Below are positions 17,537-26,275 of a DNA stretch of 64,000 nt, piece by piece. A program made the position numbers and the translations under genes. The DNA comes from Glutamicibacter sp. JL.03c (GTDB taxonomy: Bacteria > Actinomycetota > Actinomycetes > Actinomycetales > Micrococcaceae). Under the pieces are notes generated by a model. The model saw nothing but the letters and a program-made list of their open reading frames with translations. It searched no databases and was not told where the DNA came from. The DNA lies in the NCBI RefSeq assembly GCF_025854375.1, contig NZ_CP107575.1:992001-1056000 (forward strand), read 5' to 3'. The stretch's first letter is position 1. Each line of letters starts with the position of its first letter.

Positions 17537-17590
17537 GTAATTTCAGCATTCGGGCTGGTCAAGTTCGAAATTGTCTGGAAGGCATGTCAA

Positions 17591-17618
17591 GGGAGACCCC
17601 AGATTCAATGGGTCTCCC
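17591..17618 (+). terminator. Hairpin between binding protein and permeases, operon 1
   Basis: GGGAGACCC (17591-17599) pairs with GGGTCTCCC (17610-17618), followed by TTT. Its place after the binding-protein gene suggests partial termination or mRNA protection that gives more binding protein than permease. Confidence 0.65.
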
Positions 17619-17726
17619 TTTGGCATGTTCGACCTGCCTCCCAAAAGTAAACGTCGAATGATTTATCGACGGAAAGAGGGAAAAAATGGCCAAGTGCCGT
17701 ACAGCATCTCGAGGTGAGATGCACGC

Positions 17727-18653
17727 ATGCTAAGTTTCATGCTGAAGAGAATTGCCCAGCTGGTCCCGGTATTCATCGGTGCGACGCTGCTGGTGTACTT
17801 CCTGGTTTTCGCCACACCTGGCGACCCGATCGCCGCGCTTTCCGGCGGCAAGCCGATGTCCGAGGCGACACGGGCAGCCCTCGAAGCGCAATACAACTTG
17901 GACAAGCCGTTCTGGGTTCAGTACGGCCTGTATCTGAAGAATTTGGTGACCTTCGACCTGGGAACCTCGTTCTCGGGTCAAGAAGTCAGCGACCTGCTCG
18001 GCCGCGCCTTCCCGGTCACCGCGCGGCTTGCGATTCTTGCGCTGCTCATTGAAGGCGTTTTCGGCATTATCTTCGGCGTCATCGCCGGCATGCGCAAGGG
18101 CAAGTGGTTCGATTCGACCGTTCTGGTTGCTTCGCTGATCGTGATCGCGGTGCCAACCTTCGTCCTCGGCTTCGTTCTGCAGTTTGTCGTTGGCGTGAAA
18201 CTTGAATGGGCCAAGCCCACCGTTTCCGGCGCGGCGACCTGGGGAGAACTCTTCCTGCCGGCCCTGGTGCTCGGCCTGGTTTCGCTGGCCTATGTGGTCC
18301 GCCTGACCCGAACCTCGGTGATCGAGAACAAGTCCGCGGACTTCGTGCGCACCGCCACCGCCAAGGGGCTGAGCCGCAATCGCGTTGTCACCGTACACAT
18401 CCTTCGCAACTCGCTGATCCCTGTCGTGACCTTCCTCGGAGCGGACCTCGGCTCGCTGATGGGCGGCGCGATTGTCACTGAAGGCATCTTCAACGTGCCC
18501 GGCGTGGGACATTTGCTCTATCAGGCAATCCAGAAGGGCGAAACCCCGACCGTTGTCGCCATTGTCGGTGTGCTGGTGATTGTCTTCGTTATCGCCAACT
18601 TGATCGTGGATATGCTGTACGCACTGCTTGACCCAAGGATCCGTTATGCCTGA
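17727..18653 (+). CDS. Peptide ABC transporter permease (DppB/OppB type)
   Basis: A 308-residue inner-membrane permease with six helices. The first helix and periplasmic loop (IAQLVPVFIGATLLVYFLVF then TPGDPI) are typical of DppB/OppB. The coupling-helix EAA motif is FVRTATAKGLSRNRVVTVHILRNSLIPV, which contacts the ATPase. The ATG at 17727 is preceded by AGGTGAG. It overlaps the next permease by eight bases. Confidence 0.93.
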   Translation: MLSFMLKRIAQLVPVFIGATLLVYFLVFATPGDPIAALSGGKPMSEATRAALEAQYNLDKPFWVQYGLYLKNLVTFDLGTSFSGQEVSDLLGRAFPVTARLAILALLIEGVFGIIFGVIAGMRKGKWFDSTVLVASLIVIAVPTFVLGFVLQFVVGVKLEWAKPTVSGAATWGELFLPALVLGLVSLAYVVRLTRTSVIENKSADFVRTATAKGLSRNRVVTVHILRNSLIPVVTFLGADLGSLMGGAIVTEGIFNVPGVGHLLYQAIQKGETPTVVAIVGVLVIVFVIANLIVDMLYALLDPRIRYA

Positions 18654-19659
18654 GAACCAGAATTTTAATCCGGAGGACGGCCTGCCCATCAGCAAGGTCC
18701 GCGCCGGCAAAGTTTCCAAATACAAGATCGAGCACTTTGTTGCTCCCTTGGATGAGACGCCGCTGCAGGCTGTCGACTCCGTCAAGGAAACCGGCAAGCC
18801 GCTGTCCATGTGGGCCGAGGCATGGCGTTCGCTGCGCAAGCAGCCGCTGTTCATCATTTCCGCGATCCTGATTCTCGCGGTCATCGTGGTTGCGGCGTTC
18901 CCGCAACTGTTCAGTTCGCAAGACCCAACCTATTGCGCACTGGAGAATTCGAACGAGCCTGGCCGCGCTGGCCACATCATGGGCTTCAACCTCCAGGGCT
19001 GCGACATCTATGCGCGGGTGATCTACGGCACGCGGGCTTCCCTGCTGGTCGGCGTGTTCACCACCTTGTTTGTTGTCATCGTCGGCGGCGCGCTCGGCGC
19101 TCTGGCCGGCTTCTACGGTGGATGGATCGACGCGGTCCTGGCACGGCTGGGTGATATCTTCTTCGCCTTGCCACTGATCCTCGGTGCCATCATCGTGATG
19201 CAGCTTCCTGCGTTCCGCGACAACCGCAGCGTGTGGACAGTTATTGTCACGCTGGCGATCTTCGGCTGGCCGCAGCTGGCCCGAATTACGCGTGGCGCTG
19301 TCATCGAGGCGCGCAACGCCGACTACGTGAAGGCATCGCGCGCCCTGGGGCTGTCCAAGTTCAATTCGCTGCTCAAGCACGTCATTCCCAACTCGCTGGC
19401 GCCGATCATTGTGGTGGCGACCGTGAACCTGGGCGTCTACATTGTTGCCGAAGCGACCCTGTCCTTCCTTGGCGTCGGATTGCCGCCGGATGTCATGAGC
19501 TGGGGCAATGATATTTCCTCCGCGCAGACCCAGCTTCGCAACAATCCGATGATGCTCATGTGGCCTGCGCTATTCCTGTCTGTGACGGTGCTGAGCTTCA
19601 TCATGCTCGGCGATGCAGTGCGCGATGCGCTGGATCCCAAGGCCCGGAAGGGAGCCTAG
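18646..19659 (+). CDS. Peptide ABC transporter permease (DppC/OppC type)
   Basis: A 337-residue permease. A hydrophilic N-terminal tail of about 60 residues precedes the DppC/OppC core (WRSLRKQPLFIISAILILAV; AGFYGGWIDAVLARLGDIFFALP). The EAA motif is YVKASRALGLSKFNSLLKHVIPNSLAP. ATG 18646 overlaps the end of the preceding gene, implying translational coupling; an upstream in-frame TTG at 18628 is less likely. It pairs with the previous permease to form the transmembrane channel. Confidence 0.93.
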   Translation: MPENQNFNPEDGLPISKVRAGKVSKYKIEHFVAPLDETPLQAVDSVKETGKPLSMWAEAWRSLRKQPLFIISAILILAVIVVAAFPQLFSSQDPTYCALENSNEPGRAGHIMGFNLQGCDIYARVIYGTRASLLVGVFTTLFVVIVGGALGALAGFYGGWIDAVLARLGDIFFALPLILGAIIVMQLPAFRDNRSVWTVIVTLAIFGWPQLARITRGAVIEARNADYVKASRALGLSKFNSLLKHVIPNSLAPIIVVATVNLGVYIVAEATLSFLGVGLPPDVMSWGNDISSAQTQLRNNPMMLMWPALFLSVTVLSFIMLGDAVRDALDPKARKGA

Positions 19660-19662
19660 AGA

Positions 19663-21306
19663 ATGACTGAGACTGCAACCCCCAAGCCGTTGCTGGAAAT
19701 CAAGGACCTGGCGATCACCTTCTCCACTCCTGACGGTCCAGTGCACGCCGTGCGCGATGCCAACTTCACCGTGATGCCGGGGGAGACCGTGGCCATTGTG
19801 GGCGAGTCCGGTTCAGGCAAATCGACTTCGGCCCTGGCGGCCATCGGCCTGTTGGCCGGCAACGGTTCGGTTTCCTCCGGCCAGATCCTGTTCGATGGCG
19901 AAGATATTTCGCACGCCAGCGAAAAACGCTTCGTCGAGTTGCGCGGCAACCATATCGGCATGGTTCCGCAGGATCCGATGTCCAACTTGAATCCGGTGTG
20001 GAAGATCGGCTTCCAGGTCAAGGAGACGCTCAAGGCCAATGGCCTGGCGGGGGACAACCCCAAGCAGCGTGTTGCCCAGATCCTTGCTGATGCAGGTTTG
20101 CCGAACCCGGAGGTTCGTGCCGGCCAGTACCCGCACGAGTTCTCCGGCGGCATGCGCCAGCGAGCGCTGATTGCTATCGGGCTGGCCTGCCGACCGCGTT
20201 TGCTGATCGCCGATGAGCCGACCAGCGCACTGGACGTTACCGTCCAGCAGCAGATCCTGGACCACCTGGACACCATGACCAGTGAATTGGGCACCGCGGT
20301 GCTGCTGATCACCCACGACCTCGGGCTGGCCGCCGAGCGTGCCGAGAAGGTCGTCGTGATGTACAAGGGCCGCGTTGTTGAGTACGGTCCGGCCTTGGAC
20401 ATCCTGCGCAACCCGCAGCATCCGTACACCAAGCGCTTGATCAGCTCCGCTCCGTCCTTGTCGGCGCAACGCGGCGACAAGCACGAGGCCATCGTTGATG
20501 AGGTTGTCCCAGGCAAGGCCGAACCGCTGCTGAAGGTCAGCAACCTGACCAAGGTCTACGACATCCGCAAGGGCTTCGGCAAGAAGGAGAAGTTCATTGC
20601 GGTGGACAATGTCTCCTTCGAGATCCCGAAAGGCACTACCACGGCAGTGGTAGGCGAGTCCGGTTCCGGCAAGTCCACCATCGCCCAGATGGTGCTGAAC
20701 TTGCTTGACAAGACCGAGGGCGAGATCCTCTTCGACGGCGAGCAGATCGGCAACTTGAGCGAAAAGAAGCTGTTCAAATACCGCCGCCGCGTTCAGCCAA
20801 TCTTCCAGGATCCCTATGGCTCCCTGGACCCGATGTATTCGATCTACCGAACCATCGAGGAGCCGTTGCGCATCCATGGGATCGGCAATGCCGCTTCGCG
20901 CCAGAAGAAGGTCAAGGAACTGCTGGAGCAGGTATCCATGCCGGCTTCTACCATGCACCGGTTCCCGAATGAGCTCTCCGGCGGGCAGCGACAGCGAATC
21001 GCTATCGCCCGGGCACTGGCGCTCCAACCGGAAATGATCGTCTGCGACGAAGCCGTCTCCGCTTTGGACGTGCTGGTTCAGGCCCAAGTGCTGGAGCTGC
21101 TGGATGAACTGCAGCGGGAGATGGAACTGACCTACCTGTTCATCACCCATGACCTTGCAGTGGTTCGCGAGATCGCCGACAACGTCTGCGTGATGGAGCA
21201 TGGCAAGATCGTCGAGCAGGGGACTGCCGATGAGATCTTCGATGCGCCAAAGAGCGAGTACACCCGCAACCTGCTGGGTGCTATTCCGGGTGCGTCACTG
21301 ATCTAA
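19663..21306 (+). CDS. Fused double ATPase of peptide ABC transporter (DppD-DppF type)
   Basis: A 547-residue protein with two complete ABC domains that supply both ATPases of a peptide importer. Domain 1 has Walker A GESGSGKS (47-54), the signature SGGMRQRALIAIGLA and Walker B LLIADEPTSALD. Domain 2 has Walker A GESGSGKS near 331, the signature SGGQRQRIAIARALA and Walker B MIVCDEAVSALD, where the usual Pro after DE is replaced by Ala. A peptide-transporter C-terminal (oligo_HPY) motif follows each domain (NPQHPYTKRLISS; SEYTRNLLGAIPG). It is the last gene of the operon. Confidence 0.93.
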   Translation: MTETATPKPLLEIKDLAITFSTPDGPVHAVRDANFTVMPGETVAIVGESGSGKSTSALAAIGLLAGNGSVSSGQILFDGEDISHASEKRFVELRGNHIGMVPQDPMSNLNPVWKIGFQVKETLKANGLAGDNPKQRVAQILADAGLPNPEVRAGQYPHEFSGGMRQRALIAIGLACRPRLLIADEPTSALDVTVQQQILDHLDTMTSELGTAVLLITHDLGLAAERAEKVVVMYKGRVVEYGPALDILRNPQHPYTKRLISSAPSLSAQRGDKHEAIVDEVVPGKAEPLLKVSNLTKVYDIRKGFGKKEKFIAVDNVSFEIPKGTTTAVVGESGSGKSTIAQMVLNLLDKTEGEILFDGEQIGNLSEKKLFKYRRRVQPIFQDPYGSLDPMYSIYRTIEEPLRIHGIGNAASRQKKVKELLEQVSMPASTMHRFPNELSGGQRQRIAIARALALQPEMIVCDEAVSALDVLVQAQVLELLDELQREMELTYLFITHDLAVVREIADNVCVMEHGKIVEQGTADEIFDAPKSEYTRNLLGAIPGASLI

Positions 21307-21324
21307 TCGGTCGCCGAAAACGCC

Positions 21325-21365
21325 GCAAGGGGGCGTCGAAACCAATGGTTTCGGCGTCCCCTTGC
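21325..21365 (+). terminator. Hairpin at end of peptide transporter operon 1
   Basis: GCAAGGGGGCGTCGAAACC pairs with GGTTTCGGCGTCCCCTTGC, with two G-T wobbles. The T-run is weak. The stem begins 19 bases after the ATPase stop. Confidence 0.65.
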
Positions 21366-21745
21366 TCGTTAAACGAAGCCTCATCCTTCGTCATATTCAA
21401 CGAATATTTCATATTTTTTCAAACTGAAGCAAATGTTGCAAAACCGTTATAAATCCATCCATGAAACATGCTCGTAACGCGGGTGTTCCGATTGAATTTT
21501 CCCAATCTGAAAGAAACCCTTGAAATCTAGCGGATGTGGCGTGGATCGCATGAACTCGCTGGTAACAAGCTCGTTGCAAATCACTCTCAAGAGCAGTTCG
21601 CGCAGGTAGATGTGAAGCGAATCTTTCTCTATCCAAGCCAGAAAATTCAGGTTAGTGTATTCCTCAATGGACAGGTCATGTGATCTGATCCACAAGGAAT
21701 CATACGGATTCACAACTCGTATCATCACGATCTCAAGGAGGCGAA
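21366..21745. other. AT-rich intergenic control region of peptide transporter operon 2
   Basis: No convincing gene. Two overlapping minus-strand ORFs here have atypical composition and no family resemblance. An inverted repeat ATATTC-AAC-GAATAT lies at 21393-21407. Its half-site also occurs in the palindrome before operon 1, so a shared regulator is possible. A strong Shine-Dalgarno AAGGAGG (21736-21742) closes the region. Confidence 0.5.
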
Positions 21746-23545
21746 ATGCGGATTCAGCGCGTTTCGAAAGCAGTAGCCGTAGGCGCTGCCCTGGTATTGG
21801 CGCTTTCGGCCTGTGCCCCGGGTGGCGGAGATGCCGCCCCGGAGGCCAGCAAGAGTGCCGAGTCCAATGGTGGCGCTGAGGTCACCAACTCCGGCCTGGC
21901 CGATCTGGGCGATGTCACCACCAAGGATGACACCTTCAACGTCACCGTTGGCGCACCAGAGTTCATCAGCTACAACGGCATGACTCCACAGACCTACTCG
22001 ACCTACAACTCGGCCATCGTGGATCGCATGTTCGCCAGCTTCTACTACATGGGTACCGATGGAACCATCTACCAAAACGAGGATCTGGGTTCCTACGAGA
22101 AGGTCAGCGAGGACCCCCTGACCATCAAGTACACCATCAACGACAATGCGCAGTGGTCTGATGGAACACCGATCACCGTGGCAGATGCCGTATTGGCGTG
22201 GGGTACGCAGAACCTGAATCTCAACAGCGGTTCCAAGGACAAGCCGCTGTTCAACTCGGTCTCCACCGACTTGGGCGATACCGTGCCCAAGGGCCCAGAG
22301 GGAGCTATCGACGGCAAGGAATTCACTGTCACCTTCAAGGATCCTGATCCGGACTGGCAGCTGCAAACTTGGATGATGCACCCAGCGCACGTTGTTGCCA
22401 AGAAGGGTGGTTTGAGCACCGAGGAACTGGTCAAGGCCATTCAGGACGGGGATTCCAAGAAGCTGGAGAAGGCGGCCAAGTTCTGGAACGAAGGCTGGAT
22501 GACCAAGCCGGGCACCCTGCCTGATGAAGCCGAAATGCCAGTCTCCGGTCCATACAAGCTGGAGTCGTGGAAGGCCGGCGAATCAGTCACCTTGACCGCA
22601 AACGACAAGTACTATGGCACCCCTGCTGCTACCAAGAAGCTGACCTTCCGCTTCTTGGCAGATACCGGCATGGTCCAAGCGCTGCAGAACAAGGACGTTG
22701 ACGTTATTGCTCCTCAGCCGACTGTCGACACCCTGGCTCAGCTCGAGGGCTTGGGCAACTCCGTGAACATCCAGCAGGGCGACACCTTGACCTGGGAACA
22801 CCTGGACTTCAACTTCGCCAAGGGCAACGAGATGACCAACCTGGAGCTGCGCAAGGCATTCGCCATGTGTGTTCCACGCCAGGAAATCGTTGACAACCTG
22901 GTCAAGCCGCTGAACCCGGAAGCTACCGTGATGAACGCGCGTGAGGTCTTCCCGTTCCAGGACAACTACCAGGAAGTCGTTGATGCGTCCTACGACGGCC
23001 GCTACGACCAGGTCGACATCGACGGTGCCAAGAAGATCCTCGAGGAGCAGGACGCTGTAGGCACCAAGATCCGCATCGGCTACTCCGCTCCCAACGAGCG
23101 CCGCACGAATGAGGTTGCTGCCATCAAGTCCTCCTGCGACAAGGCAGGCTTCAAGGTCGAAGACGCGGGCGACCCCAAGTTCTTCGCACCAGGCGGCACC
23201 CAGGAACGTGGTGACTACGAAGTCGCCCTGTTCGCTTGGGCAGGTTCCGGCCAGATCACCTCGGGCCAGAACATCTACGCCAGCGGCAAGCCACAGAACT
23301 ACGGCAAGTACTCCAACGAGGCAGTCGACGAAGCATGGACCAAGCTGGCAACCTCCCTTGACCCAGCAGTCCACGCCGAGCAGACCAAGGTCATTGAAAA
23401 GCTGTTGTGGGATGACTTGTTCGGCATTCCGATCTTCGCACACCCAGGCTTGAGTGCTTCGGGATCCGATGTTCAGAATGTTCGCCACACCGCTACCCAG
23501 AGCGGCATCGTGTGGAACGCCGAGCAGTGGCAGCGAGCTGAGTAA
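21746..23545 (+). CDS. Peptide ABC transporter substrate-binding lipoprotein 2
   Basis: A 599-residue SBP_bac_5 lipoprotein with signal peptide and lipobox LSAC (Cys23). It shares the fold and motifs of the first binding protein (NAQWSDGTPITVADAVLAWG; VSGPYKLESWK; DKYYGTP) but is longer and clearly diverged, so the two operons probably have different ligands. The ATG at 21746 has AAGGAGG before it. It heads the second importer operon. Confidence 0.93.
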   Translation: MRIQRVSKAVAVGAALVLALSACAPGGGDAAPEASKSAESNGGAEVTNSGLADLGDVTTKDDTFNVTVGAPEFISYNGMTPQTYSTYNSAIVDRMFASFYYMGTDGTIYQNEDLGSYEKVSEDPLTIKYTINDNAQWSDGTPITVADAVLAWGTQNLNLNSGSKDKPLFNSVSTDLGDTVPKGPEGAIDGKEFTVTFKDPDPDWQLQTWMMHPAHVVAKKGGLSTEELVKAIQDGDSKKLEKAAKFWNEGWMTKPGTLPDEAEMPVSGPYKLESWKAGESVTLTANDKYYGTPAATKKLTFRFLADTGMVQALQNKDVDVIAPQPTVDTLAQLEGLGNSVNIQQGDTLTWEHLDFNFAKGNEMTNLELRKAFAMCVPRQEIVDNLVKPLNPEATVMNAREVFPFQDNYQEVVDASYDGRYDQVDIDGAKKILEEQDAVGTKIRIGYSAPNERRTNEVAAIKSSCDKAGFKVEDAGDPKFFAPGGTQERGDYEVALFAWAGSGQITSGQNIYASGKPQNYGKYSNEAVDEAWTKLATSLDPAVHAEQTKVIEKLLWDDLFGIPIFAHPGLSASGSDVQNVRHTATQSGIVWNAEQWQRAE

Positions 23546-23588
23546 GCCCCGAGGGCAAACTAGCTGCTAACACCAACTGTGAGCGCCT

Positions 23589-23616
23589 GCGGGGCCCGAT
23601 CACCATCGGGCCCCGC
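23589..23616 (+). terminator. Hairpin between binding protein and permeases, operon 2
   Basis: GCGGGGCCCGAT (23589-23600) pairs perfectly with ATCGGGCCCCGC (23605-23616) across a CACC loop. There is no T-run. It occupies the same relative place as the hairpin in operon 1. Confidence 0.65.
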
Positions 23617-23684
23617 GGTGTGTCTGCCACCATCACCGGGCGGCACCAGCGCTATGAGGTGAGAAGAAAGAGGACATTAGAACC

Positions 23685-25202
23685 GTGTTGAAGTTCATTC
23701 TCAAAAGATTAGGATCGGCCGTTGGCGTGCTGTTTGGCGCCTCGCTGCTGCTCTATATCTTGGTTATCAACTCAGGCGACCCCCTGGGCGATTTACGCGA
23801 AAGCAACGCTGAAAATCGCGAGTATCTGATGCAGCAACGCATCGAATACATGAACCTGGAACAGCCTTGGTATCTGCGGTACCTGACCTGGCTCGGCGGA
23901 GTCGGCAAATGCTTCGTAGGCTCTTGCGACCTAGGCCGGAACATAAACGGCGTCGAGGTCAGCGGCTTGCTTGCCAACGCCGCCTCTTCGACCCTCCGGC
24001 TTGTGCTGCTGGCCACCATCATCGCGGCCATTCTCGGTATCGCGATTGGCGTGCTGACCGCGGTACGTCAATATTCCGGACTGGACTACCTCGTCACCTT
24101 CCTGACCTTCCTCTTCTTCTCGCTGCCTGTCTTCTGGGCTGCCGTGCTGCTCAAGGAATATATGGCCATCGGATACAACGACTGGCTTGAAAATCCGCAG
24201 ATATCGATCGGCACGAGCATCCTCATCGGCGTGGTTGCCGGAATCGTGCTGCAAATGCTGCTGGCAGGCTCGCTCAAGCGCCGCGGACTCACGTTCATCA
24301 TTACGGCAGTTTTCGTTCCGCTGTTGCTGCAGTACAGCCTGTGGCTGAACTTCTATCGCTACCCGCAAATGGGCCCGGCAATCATCGTTGTCCTGACCTT
24401 GCTGCTTGCACTCTCCGCTACCGCCATGAGCGTCGGGCTCAAGGAGAAGAAGGTCCTGTACCCGGCGCTGATCACCGTAGTGCTGGTGCTGGTCATGTAC
24501 TACGCGACCTTCTGGCTGCTGAAAGACGCAAACGCCTGGATCCTGTTCTTCGGCGCCATTCTGGCAGTGGCCATTCCTGGCCTGATCGGCAATTTCATGG
24601 GCGGCCGCCTATCCCGGATTGCCGCCGGCGTTTCGGTCCTCGTTGGCGTTGTGGGCGCCGGTCTCACGGTGCTGGATCATATCTTCCGCGCATGGCCTGG
24701 ATTCCTGGAACTGAAGGGCCGGCCTATCGGAACGATTGGTTCCTCCACCGCAAACCTTGGCGGCGGATTCTGGGATACCTTCCTGGACAACGCAACGCAG
24801 CTGCTCCTTCCAACGATCGTGCTGGCCATCATCTCCCTGGCAAGCTACTCGCGGTACACGCGCTCCTCGATGCTGGAAGTGCAGCAGCAGGACTACATCC
24901 GCACCGCACGTTCCAAGGGCCTGAGCGAACGCACTGTGATCTTCCGCCATGCATTCCGCAACGCGCTGATTCCCATCGCCACCATCGCCGCCTTTGACTT
25001 CGCCGGCCTGATCGGCGGCGCGGTGGTCACCGAGACGGTGTTCGGCTGGAAGGGCATGGGAGATATGTTCAACACCGGTCTGCATTCCGTGGATCCGGCC
25101 CCCGTGATGGCATTCTTCCTGGTCACCGGTAGCGCCGCAATCCTATTCAACCTGCTGGCTGATATCGTCTACGCGCTGCTTGATCCGCGGATCCGGGTCT
25201 AG
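23685..25202 (+). CDS. Peptide ABC transporter permease, DppB type with large internal insertion
   Basis: A 505-residue permease, about 200 residues longer than the usual DppB/OppB. The N-terminus (LKFILKRLGSAVGVLFGASLLLYILV) and C-terminus (QQDYIRTARSKGLSERTVIFRHAFRNALIP) are ordinary. Between about residues 165 and 340 it carries extra hydrophobic helices and loops (for example LQMLLAGSLKRRGLTFIITAV). The GTG start at 23685 is preceded by AGAGGA. It pairs with the following DppC-type permease. Confidence 0.88.
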   Translation: MLKFILKRLGSAVGVLFGASLLLYILVINSGDPLGDLRESNAENREYLMQQRIEYMNLEQPWYLRYLTWLGGVGKCFVGSCDLGRNINGVEVSGLLANAASSTLRLVLLATIIAAILGIAIGVLTAVRQYSGLDYLVTFLTFLFFSLPVFWAAVLLKEYMAIGYNDWLENPQISIGTSILIGVVAGIVLQMLLAGSLKRRGLTFIITAVFVPLLLQYSLWLNFYRYPQMGPAIIVVLTLLLALSATAMSVGLKEKKVLYPALITVVLVLVMYYATFWLLKDANAWILFFGAILAVAIPGLIGNFMGGRLSRIAAGVSVLVGVVGAGLTVLDHIFRAWPGFLELKGRPIGTIGSSTANLGGGFWDTFLDNATQLLLPTIVLAIISLASYSRYTRSSMLEVQQQDYIRTARSKGLSERTVIFRHAFRNALIPIATIAAFDFAGLIGGAVVTETVFGWKGMGDMFNTGLHSVDPAPVMAFFLVTGSAAILFNLLADIVYALLDPRIRV

Positions 25203-25219
25203 GGAATTTAGGACAATCG

Positions 25220-26275
25220 ATGAGTAACTTAAACGGACAAGCTCCGAAAAACTTGACCTCTATTGCAGAAGTCGAAGACGCGAAACTCGCGGCTTCGACC
25301 GAACAGTCAAAGAGCCAGTCGCAAATTGTCTTCGGGCGATTTATCAAGCACAAGCCCGCAATGATCTCGGCTGTAGTGCTGGTGGTCATCACGGTGGTCG
25401 CTTTCACCTCTATAGGAATAGGCCCACTTCCAGGCTGGTGGAAGCAGAGCTATCTGGATGCCGGCACCGTGGTCAACGGCGGCAAGCCGACCCTCTCCCT
25501 GCTGCCAACGTGGCTTGGTGGAGCCGGCATCGGTATTGGCGAGCATCCTTTCGGCCAGGACTCGGTAGGCAAGGACTACTTCGCTTTGGTCATGAATGGC
25601 ACGCAGAAGTCCATTATCATCGGCCTGGTCGTAGGCTTGGTTGCCACCTTCCTCGGTGCCGTGATCGGTGCGGTCGCCGGCTACTTCCGAGGCTGGGTTG
25701 ATGAGGTGCTGATGCGCATCACCGACCTGTTCATCGTGATTCCGCTGCTGGTACTGGCCGCGGTGCTCGGACAGATCGCCGGACGAAGCTCAGGATCGAT
25801 CTTCGCGCTGGCGCTGGTGCTCGGCCTGGTCACGTGGACCGGCCTGGCCCGCTTGGTGCGAGGCGAGATCCTTTCCCTGCGCGAACGTGAATACGTCTCC
25901 GCCGCGCAGGCCATGGGATCACGCACCTCGCGCGTGATCTTCAAGCACCTGCTGCCCAACACCATCGGCGTGATCGTCGTGAACGCGACCTTCGCAATCG
26001 CTGGCGCGATCCTGCTCGAATCTTCGCTGTCCTTCCTCGGCTTCGGCGTGCAGCCACCGGAATCGTCCCTCGGCTTGCTGATCAGCCAGTATCAGAATGC
26101 TTTTGTCACCCGTCCGTGGCTGTTCTGGTGGCCGGGCATGATCATTGTGGTCATCGCGCTCGCGGTCAACTTCCTCGGCGATGGCCTTCGCGATGCCTTC
26201 GATCCACGACAGAACGACAAGCGCCGCCGCCGCGCAGGGCTGTTTGCCCTGCCAACCCGCAAGGAGAAGCCATGA
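25220..26275 (+). CDS. Peptide ABC transporter permease 2 (DppC type)
   Basis: A 351-residue DppC/OppC permease. A cytoplasmic tail of about 40 residues is followed by the first helix (KPAMISAVVLVVITVVAFTSIG), a periplasmic segment with GEHPFGQDSVGKDYFALVMNG and the core helices. The EAA motif is YVSAAQAMGSRTSRVIFKHLLPNTIG. The basic C-terminus ends in RKEKP. Its TGA overlaps the ATG of the ATPase gene by four bases. Confidence 0.93.
   Translation: MSNLNGQAPKNLTSIAEVEDAKLAASTEQSKSQSQIVFGRFIKHKPAMISAVVLVVITVVAFTSIGIGPLPGWWKQSYLDAGTVVNGGKPTLSLLPTWLGGAGIGIGEHPFGQDSVGKDYFALVMNGTQKSIIIGLVVGLVATFLGAVIGAVAGYFRGWVDEVLMRITDLFIVIPLLVLAAVLGQIAGRSSGSIFALALVLGLVTWTGLARLVRGEILSLREREYVSAAQAMGSRTSRVIFKHLLPNTIGVIVVNATFAIAGAILLESSLSFLGFGVQPPESSLGLLISQYQNAFVTRPWLFWWPGMIIVVIALAVNFLGDGLRDAFDPRQNDKRRRRAGLFALPTRKEKP

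Noticed and set aside
21409-21728. Two overlapping minus-strand ORFs in the gap before peptide operon 2
   Set aside because: AT-rich, no ribosome-binding site, no family; more likely promoter DNA.
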